NCBI GenBank assembly: GCA_963978905.1
Contig: OZ022256.1
Location: 21,949,743 to 22,013,742 of the forward strand
Direction of reading: 5' to 3'
DNA from: Trichostrongylus colubriformis
Lineage: Eukaryota; Nematoda; Chromadorea; Rhabditida; Trichostrongylidae
DNA length: 64,000 nt
In this document: positions 10,512 through 20,900 of the stretch, piece by piece
Layout of the letters: each line of letters starts with the position of its first letter
Position numbering within the stretch: position 1 is the first letter of the stretch
Notes under the pieces: model-generated
Database searches by the model: none
The model's input: the letters and a program-made list of their open reading frames with translations, nothing else
What the model was told of the DNA's origin: nothing
Position numbers and translations under genes: made by a program

Positions 10512-11403
10512 TTAGGTTGTAAGGAAAGTTTTGGCCGGTTTTTGAAATTTCAACTTCGAGAGATCATAACTCGGCTCAGAGTGCACCTTTTCTCACAGAG
10601 TGAGCACCATTAGATTCGCCACACTCTTGGCAACACTATGCATATCTACACATCTCAATTCGATGAAGGGCTGATAATTTATATTGCGCGAAATGAAAAA
10701 AAGTCGACTTCAAATCGCCACTCTTTCTGAACAGACTGCTACTGAAGGAGCTGGCCAGATTTTTTGGGAAGTGGGGCATAGTTAGCGCTAGATTTGATGA
10801 ACATGATAGGCGAGTAAGGGCCTCACCCTGCAACTGCTTCAATTAGTGGAAAAGGATTTGTGAAAAATGCGCTTGCGCATGACTGCCGTGAGGGGTCCCG
10901 CGGCACCCATTTTTTTGGATTTTTCCAAATCAAGGCTACTCGAGGTGGTCAGCCAAGGTTGCTTTTTGAGGGCCAATACTTGTGGATATCCCCTGCAAAT
11001 ATGGACCTCATCGCCTTCTGCCGTTTTAGTTAAAGCGATTTGATCAACTGACAGCAGCTCGTTCTCATTTCTGCACTTCTAAAACCAGAGACAAAGTGTT
11101 CCATCCAATGCTTCACCCCCTCCTCTTGCAGTATTCACATTTGTGGTCCTCTTCGCTGGGACTCGGCTAAGCAAGAACTCCTAAGGTGAAGCCATCTTAA
11201 AAGTGCCATTTTCGCAGCACTTTAAAATTTCCCTAATAATTCGAAAACCTTGTGGCATTCCAAATAAAACATATATTCTGGAAGAGCAACTTTTTCTCTA
11301 TCTAACGAGCACAGTATGTCAGCTGATTCATGTTGACGCGCTCTGATATTTAAATTTATCTTGTGAACGCAAAAAAGCGGCCAGAACTTTCCTTACAACC
11401 TAA
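10512..11403. mobile_element. Mariner-like non-autonomous transposon (892 bp)
   Basis: The left end begins TTAGGTTGTAAGGAAAGTTT at 10512 and the right end is its inverted copy ending at 11403, with one or two mismatches over about 28 bp. Both sides carry TA (10510-10511 and 11404-11405), the mariner/Tc1 target. The integrase reading frame of BEL/Pao copy 2 resumes on both sides, so the insertion is younger than that copy. No transposase ORF is present inside; the interior has only short random frames. Confidence 0.85.
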
Positions 11404-12152
11404 TAAGTACTTGTTTTCCAGTTGTTTTGTACAGCGCGTGTTTGACCGATTTTATTAGGCGCTCGTAAAACCCGCCTTTCCAAGGCGAATGTGGGGTGAT
11501 GTGTCTCCACTCAATCAGTAGATTGCTCATTTCTCGGTGTATTCCTCATTAAATGACACCAAAGGATTACCGCTTAGAGCCTCGTTTATGATTACGCCAC
11601 CAAGAATGAATGTAGGTGCATTATCGCAAATCACTTGTTGCGGTTTCCCACGACGGGCCACAAAGCGACGAAATGCGTTTAGAAAGTTTTCTGTAGTAGC
11701 GTCCGATACAACCTCTAGATGGATGAGTCGAGTTACGGAGCATGTGAATATGCAACCATGAACTTCCATGCGTTCCATATTGTCTCCGTAAACGGGTATG
11801 GGTCCAAAGTAGTCTAGACCACTGTGTTGGAATGACTGGCATCTTGTTACTCGGCAGGCTAGAAGGTCAGTCATGTTAGTATATTTATATGGCAGATTGT
11901 TCATTTTTTGACAAAGTATACATGTCCTGATGCAATTTTCACTTGCTCACGAAGGCGAGGTATCCAGTACTGTGTTCTAACCTTGATTATAGTGGGTGCT
12001 ACACTGTTGTGGTATTTTTCGTGTGCCTCTTCGATTATGAGACGACACAAGTTCGTATGGGGTAGTACAAGAAGAGGATTTTTGGCTTCTTTGCTTGTTG
12101 TTGAAGTCGGACTTGTTGAGACGTCCGTATGCCCTCGATAAATGTTTTTCAT
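11404..12152 (-). pseudogene. BEL/Pao integrase, zinc-binding and catalytic core, copy 2
   Basis: From 12152 the H2C2-like head reads LIIEEAHEKYHNSVAP, followed by the core from 11904 with HSGLDYFGPIPV (first catalytic Asp) and RRGKPQQVICDNAPTF (second Asp). Next to the mariner insertion the frame SPWKGGFYERLI supplies the glutamate. The core inserts element cDNA into chromosomes. All three acidic residues are present but in different frames, so the copy is defective. Confidence 0.75.
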
Positions 12153-12158
12153 CTCCTT

Positions 12159-12416
12159 TCAAGTTGAGATTCTTGGACAGTTGCTTCTTGTACTGCTGCG
12201 CAGATATACTGATTGGTGGTTCTTGATTAACACGGCGTGAGCATCTTCAATCCCAGAAGCAGTGAGATGATGATCCTGGGACGGTGCTTTAAGGTAGCGA
12301 CGCAGTTTGCTTCTGAGAGCTTCTCTCAGTCTGATGGTCACATTTTTGATGAGTCTTATTACATACGCTAAAATCCTTAAAACCTTCTTTTTGCTACTGT
12401 AGCGCGATAACTCCAT
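12159..12416 (-). pseudogene. BEL/Pao linker between RNase H and integrase, copy 2
   Basis: Eighty-five codons with RILAYVIRLIKNVTIRL and then AHAVLIKNHQSVYL. This matches the spacing of the linker in copy 3 (RVTAYVGKFIAIL then AECLLIQLEHENVHL). It has no catalytic function of its own in the family. Confidence 0.55.
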
Positions 12417-12568
12417 CAGATCCTTGGATGATTCGGTTTTCTTGTTGTTGCAGTCATCGTGAATGCGGTGGGTTTTTCTTCTTCTTCGAAGATTTTATCC
12501 TGTATGGCAATTTTGAAGAGTGATGAGTGAGTGTCATGCTCGTTCATGCTTCGAAGTGAGTAAGCCTT

Positions 12569-13084
12569 CTACCATATGTGAGAGGAGAGTTCTTCAGCTG
12601 ATGCACCCCGCGTTCCGATATCAGCTGGATTTCTCGCAGTGTCAATGTAGCCGAATTGTACATTGACGATCAATTCTTCAAGTTCTTCTACGATATTATG
12701 CACTTCTTTGACTCTGTTTTTGACGTATAGCCCTACACCTTGACGGTGTACGGAATTTTGTATCCAGCCCAGTTTTTTTTCTGCAATTTCAGTGTTTGAT
12801 AGAAGAATAACTCTGTTTATGTGAATTGCAGCCCTGAGGTTTAGGTAAGTGTTAATAGTCAACCGCATTCCGATTGTTAGTGTATTCATCTCCATTTTTG
12901 GCACTGTGGTAGGACGTTTGTAGTCTGCAACCTTCAATTTCGCCATTAGAAACTCGGAGTTGCTCTCACTAGCAAGATAGGTGCATGCCGTCATGGCTAT
13001 CCCACTAGCGTCGCAGTATGTCGTCAGCGCGTGCGAGGTTGCGCGCTGTGATATCTGTCGGCGTATATTTTTTGTGAAAACCAT
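12569..13084 (-). pseudogene. BEL/Pao RNase H, copy 2
   Basis: The 171-codon frame opens with TYCDASGIAMTACTYL (the family's F/Y-x-D-A-S first carboxylate), then KVADYKRPTTVPKMEMNTL (second acidic residue, the glutamate in KMEM) and ends with DTARNPADIGTRGASAEEL. It would digest the RNA strand after reverse transcription. The domain itself is uninterrupted although its neighbours are shifted. Confidence 0.75.
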
Positions 13085-13125
13085 TAATGTTGTTTACTAG
13101 GCAATGCTATAGTGGTTCTTTCCAG

Positions 13126-13951
13126 CTATATTTTCTTTCCAAAGCTTCTGCTGGAAAGCTTCGCTTTCACAAGAAGGGAAATAAGCCAGCCGAAAGGATC
13201 GTATACTGATGCAATCTGTTGAGCGACTCTCCGTTTGCTGGTCAATCCTTGTGATGTAAGTTTTACATCTACAGAGAACGTATCAGTTGCGGAGTTCCAG
13301 GGTAGCCCAAGCACTTCCGAAGAAAAATTTGACGATTGATCCTTGGATTGGATTGCTTTGGTAATGTCCACACTATTGGATATAAAAGCTCTCAAATTCA
13401 TCTGTAAATCGCTGAAAATTTTCTTCAGCTGTACGTACTTTTGGATCCCCTCAGCGACTGAGTCGGCGTTCACGAACAAGTTGTCCACGTACGGTTTTGA
13501 TGCAATTTCTTGCGCTAGAAGCTTGTTTTCAACGTGGATACAAGATAGTCGCAATCAAGAGGAACAGTGAAGCATTTATGTCGAAAGTGACTCTCGTGAA
13601 TCTGAGTACCATCAAATTCTCCTCCGCGAACGGTTTGCTTATATCTTTCAGCCACAGGCATCTTGTAAAGTCTCTATCACCCTCATGTAAATGCATCTAA
13701 AGAAAAGCTTTCTCGACGTCCGATAGAAGAACATTCTTCCCCGTGCGGAATCGAAGAAGTATCCTAAATAATTCAGGAAGCATCGTAGATCCTTGGTGAA
13801 CGACGTCGTTGAGTGGAGGACAATCTTTATAATGAGCAGATGCATCGAAGGCCACTTTAAATTTCGTGGTATCCTTTTCTGGAGTGATGACGGGCTGATG
13901 TGGGAGATAATGTTTTATGTTTGCTGATGTTCTTCTTGCTCTCATCCACAA
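13126..13951 (-). pseudogene. BEL/Pao reverse transcriptase, copy 2
   Basis: Piece 1 (13951-13697) starts with YLPHQPVITPEKDTTKFK and contains FDASAHYKDCPPLNDVVHQG and LLSDVEKAFL (first catalytic Asp region). Piece 2 (13554-13126) has SKPYVDNLFVNADS (palm motif YVDN) and the thumb motif RRVAQQIASVYDPFGWL. A frameshift separates them near 13600-13690. Upstream of 13951 a few codons of the lead-in are present and then homology stops. Confidence 0.8.
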
Positions 13952-14356
13952 CTTCCAGAATCTTTTTATTTAGCTGGTCCTGGAACACTCCATGTGGTAA
14001 ATTTATCGTTGTCAGGAATATCCTACTTATATAATCGGCTAAGTGTGTCTGTTGGTGTGTGTGTGTTTGACCGCAAATTCATAACTCGCGTCGCAGCAAA
14101 GATGGGATCCTGGATTTCAGATATGATACAGAGGTTGGCAAGGGGATCCCAACGGTGGTGGACCGAAAGTGATAGCAGCTGATAAGGGCTGATAAGGAGC
14201 CTCGAAAGGCTAATGTCGCCGAATCCGTTCTCGCGCGGAATATGAAGTGTATGTGATCAATACTCGGTCAAAGGCAGTGGTAGGGGTAATGCGGTTGTTC
14301 CATTGATATCGACTGGAGAGCGCTTTCACCGCAACTGACAAGCATCACGTCATAGC

Positions 14357-14412
14357 CGTCGATACTGCAGTCGATAAGTATCATAGTCTATCGATACTGC
14401 AGTCGATAAGTA
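14357..14412 (+). repeat. Short direct repeat around CGATACTGCAGTCGATAAGT
   Basis: The 20-mer occurs twice about 34 bases apart. Each copy includes the near-palindrome ATCGATACTGCAGTCGATAAG. No function can be given. Confidence 0.6.
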
Positions 14413-14965
14413 TAAGTATTACACTACCATCATTTCCATTGCACCACCCCTCAATCCTTGTTCGGCAAATTCGACCCTAGAAGGCGGACCACGATGAAAG
14501 AGGCGGAATCTGTCAAAAGCGATGTTTCCCAAAACAGGAAGTCGCCTCTCATCAAGATCTACGCCACAAATAGTCTTCTTAGACCCCTTATTTTCACTTA
14601 TACAGCTCAGATCAGTAGTTCCTCATTAACCACTACCGCTGTCTTAAGTGGATGGTTGATCAGCGCGATACAGCAAAGACTGTGCGTCATCCGACAGTCC
14701 TCTCTGTGCATAAACCCTTACCACTCCTCAAGCTCAGCGGTGAATGCATTTTGTTGATACCGATATTGGGTAGGTAATGTGCTCACTAATCAAGCATTTG
14801 AGGCTTAACCAGAACTAGTTGTTTGATGCTATTTACCTCACTCCATGGATACCGATCACTGTTTGAATGTCTGAGTAGTGTAGCGGTTGATACGTTTTAC
14901 TAACTGGAACAACAACGAAATGTTTTCTCCCATTGCTCATCTCACGATTGGGCCATATAGTGGGA

Positions 14966-15205
14966 ACAGTTGGGCTGACGCACCCTACTGCGCGCATCAA
15001 ACAGGGGAGCACGCAAAATGTGCATGACCGATATCGATTGATATGGTGAAAGACGAAATTCACGGGATTTTGTTTCCCTTTCCCGTTCTCTGCGGAGGTA
15101 TCTCTTAGCAAACCGTTTGAATGATTATACCCAACAATCGATATAGATCAAGCTCATTTTGCGTGCTCGCCTGTTTGATGCGCGCAGTAGTGTGCGCCAG
15201 CCCAA
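14966..15205. repeat. Internal inverted repeat with about 75-bp arms
   Basis: GTTGGGCTGACGCACCCTAC at 14966 through the CGATATCGATTG near 15040 is matched in reverse by 15128-15205 (for example TACTGCGCGCATCAAACAGG in both arms on opposite strands). The motif AGCCCAACTGG at its right end also appears at 26872, and sequence near 15450-15600 resembles 26640-26860, suggesting a dispersed element with this end. Confidence 0.6.
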
Positions 15206-15239
15206 CTGGTTAAAGTGAATTGATCGGGAAGCACATATG

Positions 15240-15936
15240 TTCATCCACTAATTTTTAACCCTTCGGCTGAAGTGATCACTACTGGGAGTTTGGATAGTTT
15301 AGGGGTCGACAGTTTTGTATTCTACTGCATTGATTGGTAGCAATTTGTCCATTTGCTGAGCATCTATTTCCTACATATTGGTGGTAGATCCATATGTTAG
15401 TTATCGATGCTTATCGTTTTTGCAAACATGCACCACAATTTCGAATTTTATATGTCTAGCGGTCGATACACAGTATTGTTGCTGGCACCGCATGAGAGGA
15501 TGAATTGCTTGCTTCGCTATCAACAATCTAGATCGTGTCTTGATCATCCATGTAGATCGCAGTATCAAAAGACATGCACCATTTGAGCAAACAATTGAGC
15601 GGTCGATACATCGGCAGCAGATATCAAAACATAAAATATGTTCACCCGATGGTGCTGAGCATCAGACGCATCTACCATAGCAGTCGTATCGTAGTATCAA
15701 CCGGTGTATCGAATTTCATCCTCTCCCCTTTTCCTAATGGCTCTTATCAGCCCCTGTAAGCCGTTATCAGTTTCGAAAAGTCACCATCAAGGTTCCCGCA
15801 CCCTGTAATACTTGTGAGTTTAAACACTCCATTGTTAGCCAGAAGAGCGAAACGGATCTGGCGACATTAGCCTTCTGACGCTCCTTATCGAATTATCGAC
15901 AGTTATCACTTTGGATCACCCACCATTGATGTGCCT
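15240..15936. other. Non-coding part of repeat unit D
   Basis: No convincing gene. The last 240 bases (CTGACGCTCCTTATCGAATT to CCACCATTGATGTGCCT) are a copy of the units downstream of hAT B at 20533-20800. Confidence 0.5.
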
Positions 15937-16068
15937 CAGGGCACTCCCAGGTGTCGAGGAAAATGGCCGCTTCAATGCGACCCCCCTCTTCGGGTCCTCA
16001 AATGCGACCCCCCCTTTCTGTCTTCTAGAGCACCGAGATGCAATTCATCATGCATGTCTGTTATATTC

Positions 16069-16294
16069 GGGTGGAGTGCAAGTGTTCCGACTGGAGAGGC
16101 CAGGTCAGATTCCGCGGCGGATTGTAATCAGGTAAAGACAGGTAAACAAAGCCAAAACTCTTCCCCTAATAAGGCTCAGGCAAATCTGGGGGAGCCCAGA
16201 TGGCGAAGGATACGCCACCATTCGGACAAATCACCGATTCGCGGTGACCCGATTCAGTGCCGGCCTCTAGAATCGGAACACTTGCAACTCACCC
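16069..16294. mobile_element. 226-bp MITE with 9-bp target duplication (Mutator-like)
   Basis: GGGTGGAGTGCAAGTGTTCC at 16069 is repeated inverted at the other end (right arm begins GGGTGAGTTGCAAGTGTTCC on the minus strand), giving about 33-bp terminal inverted repeats through AGAGGCC. GTTATATTC lies immediately on both sides (16060-16068 and 16295-16303). A 9-bp duplication and G-rich ends fit Mutator-like elements. hAT A has the uninterrupted sequence at the matching place near 8880. Confidence 0.88.
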
Positions 16295-16565
16295 GTTATA
16301 TTCATGTACTTGTATTGTCTGTGTACTTGTATTGTCTTTTGTAAATAAATGTTACAAATATATCTTCATTCAAATTTTCCATATATCTAGAAAGAGAAAT
16401 ATATCTTCGTTCAATCAATGAACAAATCAATTCAACATTACAAATCATCATCAAATCATCATCAAAATCTTCAAAATACACCCTCATATCGGACAGGTAT
16501 GGTAAGATTCATTAGGGAGTGCATTGCTCCCTATTCCAACAGTATCTGGAATGATCCCTCCTCCA

Positions 16566-16933
16566 TCAGTAATTGCGTGCGTTTATCCGTGCTCCGCTTC
16601 TGCTCTGGTCCCTCCTGACACATGTATACGTGTTGAATACATGTATGCAGAACGACTGAAAAAAAATATTATAAGCAAAATGACACGAACACAAGCAGAA
16701 GAAACTTACAATCACGAATCCAATGATGAGCACAAACGATATAGCGACCAATGATGCGACCTTCTCCATCACTTCGTTCGAAAAGCTCTCCCACACTGTG
16801 GCTCAATCTGCGTTTCAGTAGTAGTGACACGTATATAACGATCTCCTATCTCCAATGCTGACTCAGTAGTAGCGCAGACTACGGAACAAAAATCCTTGCA
16901 ATACATCACGACGTCCCGGTGAAACGGTGGCAT
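16566..16933 (-). pseudogene. Transmembrane and tail exons of the micro-exon unit in hAT B
   Basis: An exon of 224 nt (16933-16710) follows a CTTTTAG acceptor and starts with an ATG whose frame reads cysteine-containing sequence (YCKDFCSVVCATTES). In another frame it ends with EVMEKVASLVAISF and VLIIGFVI, a clear transmembrane helix, before GTAAGT. After a 54-nt intron and TTTTTTTTCAG, the tail exon (16655-16566) reads HVFNTYTCVRRDQSR and stops. The ectodomain and membrane parts are in different frames, so one base has been lost or gained near 16805. It lies 3' of the 40-nt blocks on the same strand. Not recognised; the layout is that of a single-pass membrane protein. Confidence 0.4.
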
Positions 16934-16949
16934 CTAAAAGCTCCAGATA

Positions 16950-17590
16950 AGGAAACAGGTAATAGAATCACATGAAGGAAGCCCAAAAAAATATAAACAA
17001 ACATTAAACACATTCAAAAATAGAGTATGATAGGAACTATGCGAATAGTTACGATAAATAGTCAAAATACATGACTAATTCTGAAAGAAATGTAACATAC
17101 TTCGATGCGATGAACAGCGGCCTCGAGTATTGACGACACCTGGAAAAAAAACACATATAAACAAACATTAAACACATTCAAAAATAAAGTATGATAAGAA
17201 CTATACGAATAGTTACGATAAATAGTCAAAATACATGACTAATTCTGAAAGAAATGCAACATACTTCGATGCGATGAACGGCGGCCTCGAGTATTGACGA
17301 CAACTGAAAAAAAAACACATATAAACAAACATTAAACACATTCAAAAATAGAGTATGATAAGAACTATACGAATAGTTACGATAAATAGTCAAAATACAT
17401 GACTAATTCTGAAAGAAATGCAACATACTTCGATGCGATGAACGGCGGCCTCGAGTATTGACGACACCTGAAAAAAAAACACATATAAACAAACATTAAA
17501 CACATTTAAACATAAAGCACAACGAAACATGAACATAAAAACATAAAAAAACATAGAACATAACAGACAAAAACATGAAAAATACCTACT
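16950..17590 (-). repeat. 164-bp tandem array of micro-exon-like units in hAT B
   Basis: Three nearly identical units have 40-nt blocks at 17100-17139, 17264-17303 and 17428-17467, exactly 164 bases apart, with a partial unit on each side. On the minus strand each block begins after a T-tract with CAG and is followed by GTATGTTGC. The block has no stop in any of the three frames, so three copies joined would give 120 nt of open reading frame. A has three older relatives of the same block. Confidence 0.8.
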
Positions 17591-17909
17591 AGAAATTCAA
17601 AAACTTGAAATTCGCGGTAACATTCGAAGCGCTGCGGTTGCGTCGCGGCGTGCGAACCTGGAGCGCGCTAATCGACAAAAATGGCTGAAAATCGCGAAAG
17701 TAGACCTTGTTTGAGCGACCATAACTTTCCTCATATTCTATGATTTGGGACATCAGGAGTTTTTTAGAAAGAGCTAGGTTTGCTCTTTCTAATGACTACT
17801 TTAGTTGCTTCAAATGTTCAGAAATGCGAGAGATAAGTGAGTCGAGGATTAGTCGAGGAAAATGAAAATTGCATGCGGGTTTTTTGACTTCTAACAGTTA
17901 TAACTTTTT

Positions 17910-18161
17910 TTGTGCTGTATGTTTTGCAACCCCAGTTGTTTTTCTGAAACTAGAGACTTTGCTCTTTCCAACGCGCCCTCAAACTCTTTTGTACGTTGCT
18001 TAGTTCTTGAGATACTTGAGTCGAGGAAAAGTCGAGAAAAATTTTTTTGCCATCAAGAGCGTGACAGCGTCGCACAGAGAGCGTTCAAAACCTCCTCAAA
18101 AGCAGCCTCATACTTTCTAAACAATTTTGCTGGTAGCACTGCAGTAAAACAAACACCTTAG
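17910..18161 (+). pseudogene. Conserved hAT-internal ORF, B copy, shortened
   Basis: Starts MCCMFCNPSCFSETRDF like the A version and keeps the same frame for 83 codons to a stop where A continues. The following bases still resemble the end of the A ORF (CAMPPTFAVDVIGRSVDV in another frame). Copies A and B agree at most codons over 250 bases, so either this is old coding sequence or a slowly diverging element core. Confidence 0.35.
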
Positions 18162-19041
18162 CGTTCTCTGTCCTTGCTCTGGGTATGCGCCATGCCTCCT
18201 ACTTTCGCCGTAGATGTGATTGGAAGGTCGGTAGATGTAACTAGAAGGGTGGTTGGCCTAGTAAGATGATCTCGTGTGGCCATCAGATAGGACATACACT
18301 TGTGGCTTCGCATAAGAGATCCGCCATGCACTGGGCTCCTGCTACGAGTTGCAGATAACATTGAAAGGGTGTTTCACGGTGCGAGTGATCAGTGAATACT
18401 CTCTGAATGTTCAATGTTCTAGTGAACAGTGAATACGTTAGTGCACGTTTCAGTGAACAAATTAGCAGTTATATTCAACTACTTCGCAATTGTATTGCAA
18501 TAATGGTAGTTCCTCTCTTTTTTCACTGTTTTTCGTGAATTGAATGCGCTGTGAATACGCCGCCTAGATTTTTACGAGATATCGTCACTGGTCTTTGCCA
18601 CAATTCGGTCTACACAATTAGTGGAGCTTACGAAACTAAGTCAATTTGGGTGATACCATTCTCTGTCAACTAACTAGCGGTTTTGTTGCAATGTCTAATT
18701 GCGTGCCGGCAAGCCCAGTGACTTTGCCTTGATAAGTTTCGTGGACTTTAATAACCAGAAGCGGTCCAGGAAATATAAACATGGATTGGAGTAGTTCTTC
18801 GTTGTGGGCAGTTCACAGGAGGAAACTATATGTATGGACTTTACATATCACCACATTAGCCACAAAAAGGCAAAGTGTTCACGTTTTGTTAACTGGCCCA
18901 ACTGCAACAGGCCAGGAGTGCATTCGTGTGATAGGAGTATAACCCTTTTCTTGAGCAAGTTGTCTCATCTACAAGCGAAGTTTTCAGACAATTTTCCTCC
19001 TTGTTTATCTGAGATAAACGAGGATCGCAACCACTTCGTGG

Positions 19042-19185
19042 GCCATCAGGTGTGTTCTCGTCATCCCCGCCAGCAGTGCCAATTTTGAAGGCAATTTTTC
19101 AACAGTCAATGGGTCCACAAAAGGGGAAAGGAGCACCTTAGCAACTAGAACCTTACATAGCCTGAGGTCACTTTTACCGAGCTGA
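19042..19185 (+). pseudogene. hAT transposase C-terminal dimerisation region, remnant (B)
   Basis: The open frame reads CVLVIPASSANFEGNFS, TVNGSTKGERSTLATRTL and HSLRSLLPS before a stop. It follows the pattern IPASSAxxExxFSxxNxxxxxxRSxLxxxxLxxLxxL of the hAT C-terminal dimerisation domain, the most conserved end of these transposases. The rest of the protein, including the DDE residues, is not recognisable upstream. An independent match to the CAGGG termini and 8-bp duplications. Confidence 0.6.
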
Positions 19186-19279
19186 GCTCTCCATATAATT
19201 CTATTTAACACTGCCAACTCTTATCTCTATATCAAAGACCTACTGCAGAGTTCAACGCGATGGTTCGAGCGCACTTACC

Positions 19280-19612
19280 GTTAAGCCCAAAACTCTGGCT
19301 AAGCAGTGGCTCAACCCACTCCCTGGTTTAGGACTTTCGCCTCACATGCCATCAACGTTTGTCAATTATTTCAGGTATCTTTTTTTCCAGTTCATGCCTC
19401 TTCAATGATAGTTGAAGCGCAGGATTTCAGGTGCTGCACAAGATCTGGTGAAGCTATCTGCCAAGCACTCTATGATCTTGCAAAAGCTCAATAGCAGACC
19501 AGATGCACACGTCATACGACTATCAAAAGAGGATCATGAAACAGCGAAAGCAATGATCTTTTCTTCTGGTGCTCTTCGTGATGATCATAATATTGATAGA
19601 GACATTCCATAG
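19280..19612 (+). pseudogene. Unrecognised two-exon coding unit in hAT B
   Basis: Exon 1 is degraded (KPKTLAKQW, then HMPSTF, near 19285-19370). Exon 2 (19431-19612) is intact after a GATTTCAG acceptor: GAAQDLVKLSAKHSM, ILQKLNSRPDAHVIRLSKED and ETAKAMIFSSGALRDD before TAG. Three copies in the window keep this frame over about 60 codons. Unlike any transposase domain I know. See the A copy. Confidence 0.5.
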
Positions 19613-20524
19613 GGCTTTAATTTTTATTTGTACAATCATTTACATGCACCACTGCAACAAAATTATAACAACTCAAAAACGTGAACAACAGGCATGCTTA
19701 GCTGGACTGCTTGTCTCCATTAAACGCCGTTCATAGTATGACTGGTGTAGCCTAAAATAAAAATGTATTTTTCTTCTCCTGCATGGATACCGACATGTCG
19801 TTCTTGCACGCATCAATGAACTCTATTGTAGCAATGCTTAACATAAACGTATAGTTTACGGTAATCTTGGTATCTTGGTTCTATCCGCAAGTAGATAGGA
19901 ACTTCCTTAACGATGAGGTGTGTGCCATCATGGCAGCGCAATGGTGAGTGCTAAACGCGTAACGAACCCATGAATGATGGCGGCCACCTTTTCAAGATGG
20001 CCCACACCCATTTGCCAATCAGCCAGCGAGGTAGCGATGGCTCTTACAAGAACGATTATTCAGGACGATCACCCATTTCTCTCCGTCAAATAAAATGTCC
20101 GTGGTGCAGTGCCGTTGCTCTAGCCGTCTGGGGCTCTCCTAGATTTGCCTGAGCCTTTAAGGGGGGGGGCCTCGTCAACAAGAACGATTATTCGGGGCAG
20201 TCACCCGTTTCCCTGACATCAAAGAGAATGTAATTTGGGAGAGTCCCAGACGGCTAGAGGACATGCTCCTCCTATGAAAGGCTTAGGCAAATCTAGGAGA
20301 GCCCCAGACGGCTAAAGCAACGGCACTGCACCACAGACATTTTATTTGACGGAGGGAAATGGGTGATCGTCCTGAATAATCGTTCTTGTGTGGCTCTTTT
20401 CGTGTATGAGAGACAGATATCGACTGTACAATGGGCTAGAGGAAATTCCCATAAAATTATCGCCTAGCTACAGATGCGACCCCCCCCCCCCCGTCGAGGA
20501 ATCCTCGACTCCCGGAGTGCCCTG

Positions 20525-20900
20525 ATGTGCCTGTCCCACCCCTCAAAATGCATATCAGTATAGGCACTCTAGGATCCACCCGAATGGGGAAACGGGTCTG
20601 GCCAATTTGTCTTTTGACGCTCCTTATCGAATCTCATCAAGCGTTATCAGTTCGAATCATCCACCATTGATGTGCTCGTCCCACCCCTCGAAGCACCTAT
20701 GAGTGTCGGCACTCCAGGATCCACCCAAGAGGTAAAACTAAGTGAACGACATTCGCCCTCTGGCGCTCCTTACCGAATCTTATCAACCGTTATTAAATCG
20801 GATCACCATCGCTATGGTCCTTACCAGCCCTTATCAGCTGCTGTCACTTTCGGTCCATCACCGCTGGGGTCCCCTCACCATCCCCTATATCATATGTGAA
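20525..20900 (+). repeat. Tandem copies of a unit of about 140 bp, host site of hAT B
   Basis: GATGTGC(C/T)xGTCCCACCCCTC occurs at about 20524 and 20667; GCACTC(T/C)AGGATCCACCC and GACGCTCCTTATCGAAT/GGCGCTCCTTACCGAAT recur with the same spacing. A further copy ends at 15936 on the other side of hAT B. Confidence 0.7.

Larger units (their letters stand above)
9006..13998 (-). mobile_element. BEL/Pao retrotransposon copy 2, main part (5' truncated)
   Basis: In minus orientation the order is reverse transcriptase (13951-13126), RNase H (13084-12569), linker, integrase zinc finger and core (12152-11404), the mariner-like insertion (11403-10512), integrase C-terminus with DUF5641 (10511-10028) and an envelope-like tail (to 9006). 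Gag and protease are missing: homology stops near 13998, next to the end of repeat unit D. All domains are frameshifted. The tail continues at 5310 beyond hAT A. Confidence 0.85.
15937..20524. mobile_element. hAT-superfamily DNA transposon copy B (4588 bp)
   Basis: The left end is CAGGGCACTCCCAGGTGTCG at 15937 and the right end is the inverted CAGGGCACTCCGGGAGTCG ending at 20524. Flanking 8-mers ATGTGCCT at 15929-15936 and 20525-20532 are identical. The neighbouring repeat unit at 20660-20690 shows what the unoccupied site looks like (CACCATTGATGTGC then GTCCCACCCCTC). B is inverted relative to A: its left end equals the right end of A. Compared with A it has a 164-bp tandem array, a transmembrane exon, a nested MITE and a longer transposase remnant. 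Confidence 0.88.

Noticed and set aside
16950..17590. Ordinary satellite DNA
   Set aside because: The array lies at a fixed place inside a transposon, and related blocks with the same splice-like borders but different spacers occur in A and C.
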